A DNA stretch of 64,000 bases from positions 35,343,501-35,407,500 of the forward strand of contig NC_084929.1 of the NCBI RefSeq assembly GCF_958298935.1, in the 5' to 3' direction. This document shows, one piece after another, positions 12,481-29,245 of this stretch. Source of the stretch: Phragmites australis. Taxonomy: Eukaryota; Streptophyta; Magnoliopsida; Poales; Poaceae. Within the stretch, counting starts at the first letter, position 1; every line of letters begins with the position of its first letter. Made by a program: the position numbers and the translations under genes. The notes beneath the pieces were generated by a model. That model was not told the origin of the DNA, did not search any database, and saw only the letters and a program-made list of their open reading frames with translations.

Positions 12481-12697
12481 GTAGCATGTGACGTAAACCA
12501 ACAAGAGAGCCCACGCTGCCCACCTCGCGGCTCTTTCCGGATCCGACGGCCGGAAATCCCGCGTGAGACGAAAGCTAGCCGGATCCGATCCCCACCCGCC
12601 GGCAGATCCAACGGCCACAATTCCTGCGTCCATCCAAAGCTAACAAAACCCCGCAACCCCGAGAAAAAAAAGTAACACGCGACCTCAGGTCCGCAGC

Positions 12698-12704
12698 TAT
12701 AAAA
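12698..12704 (+). promoter_or_regulatory. TATA box of the Ran gene
   Basis: TATAAAA lies 125 bases upstream of the Ran ATG in a GC-rich promoter, leaving a leader of roughly 90 bases. Confidence 0.65.
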
Positions 12705-12752
12705 GCCCTCCGCCTCCGCGGGCGGCTGCGGCTCCCGATTCCACTTCGAATT

Positions 12753-12762
12753 CTAGGGTTTT
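12753..12762 (+). promoter_or_regulatory. Telo-box in the Ran leader
   Basis: CTAGGGTTTT is the complement of the telo-box AAACCCTA. It sits between the TATA box and the ATG. In plants, telo-boxes near site II elements mark genes of protein synthesis and cell division, so the pairing with the site II cluster fits Ran. Confidence 0.5.
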
Positions 12763-12822
12763 GCTGCTCACCTTGCCGTCGACGCCGCATCAGGTGCGGC
12801 TCCTCGCGTGAGAGAGACTAGG

Positions 12823-14933
12823 ATGGTGAGTTCCCCAACAGATCGGGGTCTCGGCGTGCGTAATATCTGGATCTGGGGTTGCGTTTGTTTGATCTGTGAT
12901 GTGCTGGGCTTTTTTTTTTTCAGGCGCTGCCGAATCAGGGCACCGTGGATTACCCCAGCTTCAAACTCGTCATCGTCGGGGATGGCGGCACGGGTGAGTC
13001 TCCATTCTTGCTTTGTTTCCTTTATTTCTCAGGAAGCTACCGATCCGAAGTGTTATGTTTGTATATGCGCTTAGTTTCCACGAGATCTGATGGGTTGCGA
13101 CTTGTGGTGGTGTGCAAAATGTGTCGATATTTTTGCGGTCCGTTATTTCTATATTAGGTAGAGATTACACGGCAACAGTTATTTTAGTCATGACCATGTT
13201 ATACTGTTTCCCCCTATTTTTTTTATATAGTTAGCATTAAACAGCCGTGCTATGATATTTATGAGGATAGGATCCATGGTCCTGGTTTGGTAAAAAGTAG
13301 TCTTAATGCGACTATCTGAATTACGATATCAGAACGACCGTAAAGGCACCCGATTTGTCTTTTCGTCAGTTAAATTGGTGAAAATCCGCCGTATCTCATC
13401 AAATTGGCGTAATATGTGTGAAGGTATTTAATTTGATAGGTAGGGGTGGTCCATTTCTTGATTCTAATGTTCTTTCTTGATTCTAATGTTCTGAGTGCCC
13501 AGTCAGAAACTATTTCCCTTGTGAATAGAAGTGGCAATGCCATTTTGTGTTCTGCTGTATGTGATTTTCATACATTGGATGCGGCATGGTTCAGTTGGAT
13601 CTGCTCACTAAATTCTAGGAACTTTTAGTTGATTTTGTCTGTCTGTTCTCTACTTCATATTTATCCTTTCCTGATTTCTCTTGGCAGCCCGGTCAGATTT
13701 TAATCTTTATTGGCTTTTCTGATTGCAGGTAAAACCACATTTGTGAAGAGGCATCTCACCGGAGAGTTTGAGAAGAAATATGAACGTGAGTATCATGTGG
13801 ACCTGTTGTTTTCTTTCTTGTACTTCTCATCATTAATGATACTTGAACGGCTACTGTGGTGGTGTTGTTGCAGCAACCATTGGTGTTGAAGTTCATCCAT
13901 TGGATTTCACCACGAACTGTGGTAAGATCCGTTTCTATTGCTGGGACACTGCTGGGCAAGAGAAGTTTGGTGGCCTTCGGGATGGATACTAGTAAGTGTT
14001 ACTTGTCATTAATTATTAGTAAATGGGATGTTTATGCTAAATTTCATGCTTATGAATGATGTTCTACTTTCCATAATATTTGAATAATCAAGTGAGCTAA
14101 TTAAATTGTGTTGTACAGTTTCATGAACTGCATAACATTTAAAATGCCAATGTGTACCTTCTGATCACAAACTGTGTTCCAGTTCTATACATTTGCTTTT
14201 ATTCTTTCTAATTTTCTGTTTCCATGCAGTATCCATGGCCAGTGTGCGATTATTATGTTTGATGTGACTTCAAGACTGACATACAAGAATGTTCCCACAT
14301 GGCATAGGGACCTGTGCAGGTTTGTTTCAGTCTATCCGAGCCATGCAACTTAATGTGTGATTTTGTTTTGTGATTCTGATGTTCGTTTATGAACTCATGT
14401 AGGGTGTGTGAAAACATCCCCATCGTCCTCTGTGGTAACAAGGTTGATGTGAAGAACAGGCAGGTCAAAGCCAAACAGGTCACTTTCCACAGGAAGAAGA
14501 ACCTGCAGTACTATGAGATTTCTGCCAAGAGCAACTACAACTTTGAGAAGCCTTTCCTTTATCTTGCAAGGAAACTGGCTGGGCAAGTAACTCAACTTAG
14601 TTCTTTTCATTCTCGACTCCACATGCTTTGCTTTGGCTATATTAACGCTTGTTAATGGCTTTGATGTTTGTAGTGATCCGAACATTCATTTTGTTGAAGC
14701 GGTTGCTCTTAAGCCTCCCGAAGTTACTATTGACATGGCTATGCAGCAACAGTGAGTGTCATCCTGTGTTCTTCTGTCTAAACTTAGTCACTTTGACCTT
14801 TGATCTGTCATCTCGATTCATAAAGTGTTGCATGGAACTTACATATTCGTTTCTACTCGACAGGCATGAAGCTGAGCTTGCTGCAGCGGCAGCACAACCT
14901 CTTCCTGATGACGATGACGATCTGATTGAGTAG
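12823..14933 (+). CDS. RAN: GTP-binding nuclear protein Ran
   Basis: Eight coding exons join to 221 residues, the normal plant Ran length: 12823-12825 (ATG alone), 12924-12993, 13729-13785, 13874-13991, 14230-14319, 14403-14582, 14674-14751 and 14864-14933. Ran is the small GTPase that powers nuclear import and export and guides spindle and nuclear-envelope assembly. The P-loop GDGGTGKT is at residues 20-27, switch I Thr45 follows, DTAGQE is at 68-73 with catalytic Gln72, NKVD is at 125-128 and SAK at 153-155. The acidic tail DDDDDLIE ends the protein, and there is no lipidation Cys, as expected for Ran. All introns are GT-AG except intron 6, which starts GCAAGT (donor at 14583) and is read as GC-AG. 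Site II, telo-box and TATA elements precede it. Malate dehydrogenase follows in the same orientation. Confidence 0.97.
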
Positions 14934-20194
<5,261 letters not shown>

Positions 20195-21119
20195 GCAACT
20201 CCCACGAATTCTAACAATTCATATGTGAACTCGAGGCGATCTCTTGAATTTTTGGTTTGACTGCCTTTTCTGCCCCCTTCTGGTGGGGGCAGTGAGGCGT
20301 TATGCTCCATAATAAAATCCGGGCGGCTTGATGCCAACCTGAAGGAACAAAACTTGTACCAGAAACAATTACACCGGTGCCTTTTTGTGCTCGGCCAATA
20401 GTTCGGCGAGTCGTGACGCAAATGGAAACAAAGTTGCCACTTGCTCGGTTCCAGAGTGTCACTCTCTGTGCCATTGTGTGTATGGATGGACTAATCGGAA
20501 ATTGGAGCCGCAGGATACTGATCTGAGACTGCTGTTCTTGTAAGATTTTGTAGCGGTTGAAGTTTTGTTCTGCACTGTTACGGCGCACATCTGTAGCTGC
20601 ACTTTCTCGACACGGTTTCCTGCAGATGCAGTCGTCAGTGTGGTTGCGCGGATACACAGTCTTGGCTCTAGTATGTGTTATGCATGGACGCTTTGTCGTC
20701 GGGGGCATCGAACTCACGTACATTGTCACGTACTCTGTTATAATAACCTGCAGAGTGCGTACATTGTCTCGTAAAAACTATCTACACGTTTCTGAAATTA
20801 AAATGATATCAGTCACCTCACAACAGCCACTGATTCTTGGTTGAAACACAAGCCAGATTTCTTTGTCTCATATCCAAGCTGATCACGCAGCTTACCATGA
20901 CGACTGAACTTAAAAAAAAAAATAAACCGCTTGAAATCAAGGGGAAAAAAGTTCAATTCGAGATGAAACAAAATTAAATGGAAACAAAAACGAATATATA
21001 TGAAGAAACCTTTTTGCTGCCTTGTACTGAAAACATTTGTCAAACAAACAAACTTAAACCGTGTGCACTGAACCAACTGTTCAGGTTACCCTAGCATGCT
21101 AACAACAGCAGTTAGTGTT
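20195..21119. other. 3' flank of malate dehydrogenase
   Basis: About 350 bases after the stop codon are likely 3' untranslated sequence (mixed composition, AATAAAATCC near 20311). Beyond 20850 the DNA is A-rich on the plus strand. No further gene is visible. Confidence 0.45.
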
Positions 21120-21137
21120 AGACTGTTAGCATTACTA

Positions 21138-21170
21138 GTCCATTAGCCCGTGCACCTGCACGGGCTAAGC
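21138..21170 (-). other. GC-rich hairpin resembling a Helitron 3' terminus
   Basis: AGCCCGTGCACCTGCACGGGCT can form a stem in an AT-rich neighbourhood. Read on the minus strand, the stem is followed after six bases by CTAG and then T, as at Helitron 3' ends (hairpin, short spacer, CTRR, insertion between A and T). No matching 5' TC end was found, so this is only a candidate. Confidence 0.35.
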
Positions 21171-21576
21171 TAGCATAATTTTAGAAGACATGTATGAATT
21201 CTAGAACTTTGTGAAGGAAATGCTTGTATGATCAAAATTTACGATATGTAAAAGTAGTTAATTTCTTTTAGCATTACACTTTTTATTATTTGCAAATAGA
21301 AATGCAAAATTTATTCATGAATACTAGATAATATCCAAGAGTTTATATCTATTTTTCTCTCCAAATGATGTTTGGGTATTCGTAAATCAGAGCCACGTAA
21401 AATTTGGATAAATTACGTTTTTTTCAATTTAATTTGACATTTGTAGGATTTTTTTCTCAGGTTAATGTAAGAATTTCAACTCTTTTCCAACCTAAAATTA
21501 ACAGGATCTCCTAAAGGATACTCCAGTTAGTATAGACAAAGATAGTTGTACCTTATTTTGCTCTAAATTGTTGATT

Positions 21577-21600
21577 TGTGTGTGTATACACACACACACT
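21577..21600. repeat. Short TG/CA microsatellite
   Basis: A (TG)n run passes through TATA into a (CA)n run, making a 24-base self-complementary simple repeat. No gene is associated. Confidence 0.7.
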
Positions 21601-22229
21601 CGCAATTAGATAGAAATATTTGAATTTGAATTTGAATTTCCTCAGGTAGAGGTACAAGCGTTATTTAGGTATTAGTGGATCACATCACACTGTTTTCTAA
21701 TCATGGTTGCTTGCCCATAGAAGGATGCATGCATGACATGTATCTGTTAGAGAAGAATTTGATTGGGCAACAACCACCCGGCTATTTCTATAAAAAAAAC
21801 TGATTGTACAACTTGTGTCTTGCACTTACATGAATCAGGACCCCATTTTGGTGGTTGCCGACGCCCCCGCCGCTCTCCTCGCCACCGGCAAGCTCTAATA
21901 GGAGCGGCCATGGCTGCTCTGTCATGCCTTCAGTGAATCGGTAAGGGAAAGCGACAAAGAAAAGTGATGGAGCACAATGTACTCCAGTAAATAGATAAAG
22001 GAGAGAGATAAGGAGCAAAATGTGCATTTGTTCTGCCTTCAGTGATCTCTCATTATTTGTGTTAATGTTAATGGATGGCCGTTGCGAAGGATATTTTTAC
22101 TTCATATTTCTAATCCACATTAGTTTTACTACAAAACTCCCAAAATCTACTCTCATTTTAATCCACCCGCAGATGCAAAGTTTTACTACATATTTCTCAA
22201 CACATGTTGGCGCTGGCCCATGTAGTTTA

Positions 22230-23675
22230 GGGCTTGTTTGGTCCGCGTTGAGGTTTGCTATGGCTAAGGTTAGTTACGTCATATATTTTTAAACAACTGT
22301 TTAGTTAAGGTCACATCCGGTTTTTCAAAAGAATAATCAGGTACATTTCACATATATATCAGGATCAATTTTATCATATATGCGGTGACATTATAAGTGA
22401 TATACAGTTCTATATCGAATAAAACAACTTTATTGAAATATATATACCAGAGATTTGAACAGCAGCGGAAGAATATGAGAACACTCCAACAAAACTTTAG
22501 GGCAAACCACAAGCAATTGACTAGGGGCAACGTGATCTAGGACGCTCCGTCTTTATTATAGTCTTCAGCTTCCTGAATCTTCGCGTAGTCTTCTCTAACT
22601 AAAATAAACAGTGCTGATACGGTCTTTTTGTGAAAATAGAAAAGTTTAGGGGGCTAAATGCAAAATTACCTACTTAAAAGAATTAATTAATTTATTTTTA
22701 TTTAGAAAAAATAATTATGACGTCAGCATGTTGACGTGGCTCAGGAGGGTGACCTGGCTTGCCATGTAGGACAAAAACGTCCACATGCCATGCTGACGTG
22801 GCTCTCATAAGCTGACTGGGTTAAAGACGACACGTGGCACCATCTCATTGGCTAGTGAAGAGGTATGCCCCTGATCTACTCTTGGCCCTACACGCGGAAT
22901 CGTACGGCAGGAGCCGGGTCTACCTCATAATAGATGGCGAGTGGTGTCAGTGGCGAGCTCGGACGGTGGCGCATGGTCGGAGAAGAGAGGAAACCTCGTT
23001 GCGGCACCCAAGCTTCGACGACGAGTGATGGAGGATGGTGTACAGTTAACAGCGAGTCCGTTTGATGGCTTGGACAGAGTCAGGTAGCTCGGGGTCCTGA
23101 CAACGTCAAGCTTCAACAACGAGGCTTCAGCGGCGGCAGAGCTCCGTGCGGTGGATGAAGCTTGACGACGTCTAGTTGAGGACGTCGATATGCGGACGGA
23201 GAACGATGTTGTGCACTCGAACGGTGTCGGAGAAGGCTCGAGCTGCACGACGACGGCGAGGGAGGCTCAACGGAGTTTAGCGGTGGCTCGGGAGCTCTCA
23301 GGTGAAGAACCACGATAGGAATCGAGGCTTTGGGCGTGGTATGGCGCAAAGAAGCCCGATCGGGGGTCGAGACGAGGTTTTATGGAGGGAGGGGTGGTTG
23401 AAGAGTTGGGATTCGAGTCGTGCGATGGTTTTGAGCGGAGTGGGCGAGCGGGAGCGGGACAGGAGGTTGGGATGATGATAGGGCCCACACGATAGAGAGA
23501 TCAGGGGGAAGGAAAACAAAAGACGTCACAGTTAACTGTTATAACTATAATAAGCTATATTTTGTTAGCCCTTTGATCCACACATCATGCACTCAATATT
23601 TACTTACTAAGCCATATTTTTTTTATGACAAGTTACACTCACTTAACTAATCTTAGATGTGAACTAAACATACCC
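22230..23675. mobile_element. Tourist/PIF-Harbinger-like non-autonomous element
   Basis: The ends GGGCTTGTTTGGTC and the inverted right end GGGTATGTTTAGTT agree at most positions. TTA flanks both sides (22227-22229 and 23676-23678). Subterminal blocks with TAAG.TTAGTTA also occur in inverted orientation. The 1,446-bp interior has an AT-rich part and then a GC-rich part at about 22830-23480 with open frames on both strands but no recognisable protein. The GC-rich core could be captured host DNA. No transposase is seen. Confidence 0.5.
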
Positions 23676-23753
23676 TTAGCACACTGTGATAATAAAATGG
23701 ATTGGAACAAAGGCATGCACCTCGATCACATCGGCGCGAACTGCATGTAGCGA

Positions 23754-23761
23754 TATAAATA
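23754..23761 (+). promoter_or_regulatory. TATA box of the plus-strand lipase
   Basis: TATAAATA lies 145 bases before the ATG at 23899, just downstream of the Tourist-like element whose right end is at 23675. The transposon therefore makes up the gene's upstream promoter region. Confidence 0.6.
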
Positions 23762-23898
23762 CACCACCAAGGTGAAGCTAGCAAACAAGCCTCAACCAAA
23801 CTCTAGCTCGCTAGTAGCCAAAACAGAGGTGCGTGCGTGCGTAGCCAAGGCGATCGCGAGTTCATTAATTGGTTGATTAACAAGCAACGAGTGCGGCC

Positions 23899-26232
23899 AT
23901 GGGGTCGTCGCCGATGCTTGGAAGCATTGCCAACAGGTGGCGCGAGCTCCATGGCGAGGACTCGTGGAACGGCCTCCTTGACCCGCTCGACATCGACCTG
24001 CGCGCGTCCATCATCTCCTACGGCGAGCTCGCGCAGGCCACCTACGACGGGTTCAATCAGGAGAAGCGCTCGCCGCACGCCGGCGCGTGCGTGTTCGGCC
24101 ACTCCGACCTGCTGGCCCGCGCGGGCGTGGCCGCGGCGGGAAGCTACGCTGTCACCAAGTTCGTGTACGCCACGTCCGGCCTGCCCATGCCCGAGGCGTT
24201 CCTGCTCCTGCCGCTGCCGATGCTGCCGGAGGCGTGGTCCAGGGAGTCCAACTGGATGGGGTACGTCGCGGTGGCAACGGACGAGGGCGTCGCCACGTTG
24301 GGGAGGCGCGACATACTCGTGTCGTGGCGCGGGACGATGAAGAACCTCGAGTGGGTCAACGACTTCGACTTCACGCCGGTGTCCGCCGCGCCGGTGCTGG
24401 GACCCGCGGCGGCCGCGAACCCGGCCGCCTTGGTGCACAGGGGCTTCTTGTCCGTGTACACGTCCAGCAACGCAGACTCCAAGTACAACCAGGCCAGCGC
24501 CAGAGACCAGGCAAGTAGAAATCTCACTTCCTTTCCCAGTTCTTCACTCCGTACGTACGCTTACCAGAAAACTGGATGAAACCGAAACTGAGCTCACGTT
24601 TGGAACGCGGAACTTCCCTCGTTTCATGCAGGGATTGAACTGTTCCTCTTTTTGAAGAAAATTTATATAGTTTTTCTGTGAAATTCCCTCGGTTCCAAAC
24701 ATGCAAACTTGTATGCAGTAGAAGCTTACTGGTCAGCCGAGAGCAGGTACACATGCATGAACACACGAACAAGGTGGATCCAATGGGTGCTCAGGAGCCC
24801 CTTATTGCTTTGTAGTTAATAGAAGTCCTTTTGAGCCCTCCGCACATCAACAAACTTTTTTTGCTATAGATAAGGGAGAGTAGGAAGAGAGAGGAAGAAG
24901 GAAGCGAGAGAGGGATAGACGAGGCCTACCTGACTTATCTGCATCCGTCAGAGTACAGGACACGCACATTGCATGAATGTTTCAGTTGGTCCTACTCGTC
25001 AACCACACTGTTTTGCAAATTATGTAAGTCGTTCTAATTCGTACATTTCTATATATGATATTAAATATATATGATTCATTTAAATCCGTGCTGATCGCTA
25101 TATTTAGGTTTGATCACGGATATAAGAACTTATCTAGATTGCACTGGCTATATATATAAAAGCGGCACGACCCTAGGAATATGGTTTCATTTTAGACAAC
25201 TAATTATAGTACAAATTATCCGTGGAAACGGCATTTCTTTACACGTGAATATATACCCAAAAGAACCTATATTTATTGAGAGAAAAAGAATCTATATTTA
25301 CGATGGCCCCACCTTGGGCGACCTCAGGCAGAATGTTGTTGATTTCTTCAAGTATTTGATCTCCAGTGTTCGCCACGAAAGCGGTACTCGAATGTTGTTG
25401 GATGCATGAAAGCTGCGTGCTATTGCGTTCTCCGAATTAGTTTAGGATAGCATGCGTACGTCCTAGATTTGTCATCTGTTTCAGATACTTGAAACGGTAC
25501 ACGGATATAGAATCATTGTCGTTGGCATTTGACTTTGCAAGACTTGTGTATGCGTAGCTGTTTTATCTCCACACGGCAAGCTAATTACCAAATCAAATGC
25601 TTATTGGTGAACCACACGTCATTTCTACGCAGGTTCTTGAGGAGGTCCGCAGGCTAATTGAGCTGTACAAGGACGAGGTGACTAGCATCACCGTCACCGG
25701 CCACAGCCTCGGCGCGTCGCTCGCCACGCTCAACGCCGTGGACATCGTGGCCAACGGCGTGAACGCGGCCGCCAACTCCTCCCAGCCGCCGTGTCCCGTG
25801 ACGGCCATCGTTTTCGCGAGCCCGCGCGTCGGGGACGGCAGCTTCAAGGCGGCGTTCCGCTCGTTCCCAGACCTGAGGGCGCTCCACGTGAAGAACGCCG
25901 GCGACATCGTGCCGATGTACCCGCCGCTGGGGTACGTGGACGTGGCCGTGCCGTTGCCCATCCACACGGGCCGGTCGCCGTACCTGCGCCACCCCGGCAC
26001 GGTGCAGACGCTGCACAACCTCGAGTGCTACCTGCACGGCGTTGCCGGGGAGCAGGGCGGCGCCGGAGGGTTCAACCTGGAGGTGGACCGCGACGTGGCG
26101 CTGGTGAACAAGGGCGAAGACGCGCTCAAGGACGAGTACCCGGTGCCGGCGGACTGGTGGGTCGCCGAGAACAAGTGCATGGTCAAGGGAGACGACGGGC
26201 ACTGGACGCTCCAGGACTTCGAGCAAATCTAA
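23899..26232 (+). CDS. Class III lipase, phospholipase A1-II family
   Basis: Two exons (23899-24510 and 25633-26232) encode 403 residues. PLA1-II enzymes release the sn-1 fatty acid from phospholipids or acylglycerols; no transit peptide is seen, so the protein is probably cytosolic. The Lipase_3 fold is shown by the nucleophile elbow GHSLG with Ser229, Asp295 in NAGDIVP, and His339 in CYLHGV (His332 is a second candidate). The order and spacing match the DAD1-like/DSEL group. Full length is normal (about 400). The 1,122-bp intron starts GCAAGT after GACCAG: the paralogue at 29246-30582 has GT at the identical codon boundary, so this is a GC-AG intron rather than a wrong exon end. The two lipases are convergent, each with 204 codons in exon 1, so they are tandem-inverted duplicates. 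Confidence 0.93.
24598..24700. repeat. Short inverted-repeat element in the lipase intron
   Basis: GTTTGGAAC at 24598-24606 faces its inverted complement at 24692-24700, with partly matching GGAA.TTCCCTCG sequences inside. It may be a tiny MITE. No certain target duplication was found. Confidence 0.3.
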
Positions 26233-27136
26233 TCAAGCTCGACTCGCATGTCTGTGCCTTCGTATATTCTGATGATCTAAATTAGTTACAATACTACCTA
26301 TTATTTAGAAATAGTATAAGTGCTATATAAGAGTAGTATATGTAGTATAAGGATATATCTTGATGTATGTATAATGAGTGATAATATAACATGTATTATC
26401 GAGTTCAAACTATCGGTGTTTTATTTAAGTGTACTTCCTACCACATGTCTAAAAATAAAAAGGCTGACAATAAATAAATCTGCGCCCGCGCACATTGTGT
26501 GTATGAACCTTTCTAACAAAATCACACTAGTTAGCAAATATTCTAACTTGCTAGCCCATTACGCCTCAATGGGCTAGTGTGTATTCAAATTAACGAGATG
26601 ATAACTCAACGACGACGACGAAGTCACTAATTATTTCTGTATGCATATGTTGGGCCGAATCCCTCCACATGGAGGTTGATTAATAGTCCATCAATAATCG
26701 AAAAATTCTCTTCCGCTCTCTCAGCGAACGTATATTGCGTTGGGTCTATGTAAATTTTTTCTGAGAATTTTTTTTTCAAAACTTCAAAGCTAAATTTTTC
26801 TTCGTTAACTTTTTCTTAGAACTTTTTGAGCAAAACTTTTTCGTGCAACTTTTTTCTCAAAACTTTTTTGAGCCAACTTCTCTCGTGCAAATTTTTTCTA
26901 AAAAAAAAGAAAAATGGGGATGGAAAACGTTTCCGAAAAAGGAAATAGCTAGAGACTGTCGGAATTCACGAGGAGACCTGCTTACGCGCGTGCTAAATAA
27001 CAGGGCTCATCAACAATCCACGAGCTCAGAGCTCGTGAACCGTTCGCTTATGAAATCAATAGTGTAGATGCCTTGGAGAGGAGAGAACAAAAAAAAAAAG
27101 ACTAGCTCCATCCTCAGCTGCTGCTGGTGTTTTTTG
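26233..27136. other. Lipase 3' flank and low-complexity spacer
   Basis: About 200 bases of probable 3' untranslated region are followed by AT-rich DNA. From 26750 to 26920 a run of T-rich motifs of the form AACTTTTTTC recurs. A 23-base stem (AGCCCATT...AATGGGCT) lies at 26553-26575. No gene is seen. Confidence 0.4.
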
Positions 27137-27155
27137 GAGAGAGAGAGAGAGAGAA
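27137..27155. repeat. GA microsatellite
   Basis: A (GA)n run sits in what is probably the LTR or leader of the copia fragment that follows. No coding role. Confidence 0.6.
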
Positions 27156-27890
27156 AGCAACACAAAGAACAAACACAACCCGAGAGAAGAGAGGAAGAAG
27201 AATGAGAGGTGAATATGTGCAGATTTGATGGCTCCGAACCGATTATTTTTAGTCTTGTGATCGGAGGCCCAAACCTGGTTGGATCGGCACCAAACTTAGT
27301 GATCTTGTTCTATACTTAGACTACACTTCTATTTGATCAGTTGGTTTGAGCATTGGTTGAGTGGAGCATCAGATTTGAAAGGGGTTTGTCAGTTTGGCTT
27401 ACCACAGTTTTAGCACAAAGTAGTTTTGGTAAAAGTTAAGTTTGGGGACTGGTGGAACTACATGCCTACCAAATTTTATGTAGTACGGATATTTGGTTTG
27501 TGAGATATGAGCTGATAACAGAAGTGGACAGAATATGTGTCATATCTATTTGATTGTTGCCATACCTCTTGTTAGTTGTGTATGGTTGTTGTTGTTGATG
27601 CCAAGTTTATAACTTGATTAATGTGTTGCTATTGTTCTAATCCTCTAGAGATTCTAGAGAATACTACTTGTACCCATTATTGATCACAGTAGAAGTTGGA
27701 GTGGACCTGTTGGTGCCGTGGTTTTTTACTCCTCACCTTGATAAGGTTTTTCTATGTAAATCATTGTGTCAATTGTTCATGTGATTGTGTTTATTTCACT
27801 GCTTGTCTATTGGTATAGGCTCTCCTCATTGTTCATCACAACACGAGGGATTAATTGGTGCTTAGTCGCTGCCCTTTATTCCTAACAAAG

Positions 27891-27902
27891 TGGTATCAAA
27901 AC
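27891..27902 (+). other. Copia primer-binding site (initiator tRNA-Met type)
   Basis: TGGTATCAAAAC differs at two positions from TGGTATCAGAGC, the complement of the plant initiator tRNA-Met 3' end used by most copia elements. It stands 54 bases before the gag ATG at 27956, so the 5' LTR should end just left of it; the left LTR boundary was not found. Confidence 0.7.
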
Positions 27903-27955
27903 TAAGGTTTAGTTTTTTATCAGCTTGACTACTTGTTGATTACCTTGTGTTGAAG

Positions 27956-29130
27956 ATGGAAGCAAATATCAGCAAAATGATCTCCTTAAATGGTACATTT
28001 AAATTATCAAGCTTGGAAGAGTAAGATGGAGGATTTGATATATGTGAAAGAGTATTGAAAACCAATGTTTGTCATTGAGAACCTTATGGGTTTATTCGAC
28101 AATGGGTCGATGACAATATTTTGAACAATATCAGTGATGAGACACATGCGGATATCTTATGGCAGAAATTAGAGGAGTTGTATCCCGAAAGGAAGGTACA
28201 AAAAAGATGTTCTTGACCAAGCAATTGATGAATTTGAGGTACCAAGAGGTTGCTCCTGTTGCTAATCATGTGAATGCTTTTCAAGGCATTATTAATGAGC
28301 TATCTTCAATGGGCATTACATTTGAAGATGAGGTTGGAGCTTTGCTGCTAGTTGGCTCATTGCCGGACACTTGGGAGACTATGGAAGTCAAATTGTGCAA
28401 TTCAACCCTTAGTGATGTTGTCACTTGGAACCTTGTAAAGATTAAGGTGCTAAATGAAGAAAACAGAATGATTGTTGAAAAGGAAAGTTCCTCCTCGCAT
28501 TCTGAGGTGTTGGTCATTGAGTCATGGGAGAGAACTAAGAGCCGAGGTCCGAAGAAAGGTGTAGATGAAAGTAGAAGCAAGTCACGAGGTTAATATAATG
28601 ATTATGAGCCTCATCACTATTATAAGACGGGACACATAAAGTGGAAATGTCGCAAATGGAAGAAAGAAAAGAAGAAGAAACATCAAGCTCAGAAGCAAGA
28701 CACAATGATAGTGACGGTGATATTGGCCGGATTACTTCTGCAGTTGAGGACATGATGCTTATTATTGATGCTGAAAATTGAGGTAATGAGGACAGTTCTA
28801 GTTCCATTGTTGAGAAGATCACTATGGCTTCTGGTGATGCAGCCATCAACCATGTGAATGGTGATGAAATGATTTGAAGACCGGACAGCGGTGTTACGTA
28901 CCATACATGCTACATGTCACAGAGAGGTGTAGTGATTTCACAAACTATACAACAGGTGATTTCAGTGCTGTGAAGATAGGCAACAATTGTTGGAAAGGGA
29001 GGTGTGCATTTGGAGACTGCAAATGGTACCAAGTTAGCCCTCAAGTCTGTTAGGCATATGGAGGCGCATAGGCTCAACATATTTTCAAAAGATGAAGGCA
29101 TCTGCAGGACTGTTCTGATCCCCTCCGCAA
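27956..29130 (+). pseudogene. 5' fragment of a Ty1-copia element (gag and start of protease)
   Basis: Gag begins MEANISKMISLNG at 27956 and can be followed through frameshifts. The central part (28159-28593) is still open for 144 residues and includes LMNLRYQEVAPVANHVNAF and LLVGSLPDTWETM, typical of plant copia gag. The zinc knuckle near 28610-28650 keeps only its His and last Cys. From about 28880, protease-region pieces appear (HLETANGTKLALKSVRHME). The similarity stops near 29130, just before the stop codon side of the minus-strand lipase at 29246. Integrase, reverse transcriptase and the 3' LTR are missing, so the element is truncated. It separates the two lipase genes. Confidence 0.85.
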
Positions 29131-29245
29131 CACCATGTGAGTACACAACTCAATGAACACGAAATCGCGAATTATTTCTACATGCATATGCAATGACCGT
29201 GCTAGCAGTGGACGCCACCCGACTATCTTTCTTTCTGACAGATGT

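Noticed and set aside
23803..24438. A 211-codon minus-strand frame opposite lipase exon 1
   Set aside because: Antisense shadow with biased composition; the plus strand carries the conserved lipase sequence.
25110..25409. A 99-codon frame inside the lipase intron
   Set aside because: No similarity to lipases or other families; joining exon 1 directly to exon 2 gives a full-length protein matching the paralogue.
21138..26575. A single Helitron carrying the plus-strand lipase between two hairpins
   Set aside because: The two hairpin ends would both be 3' ends pointing outwards, so they cannot be the two ends of one Helitron.
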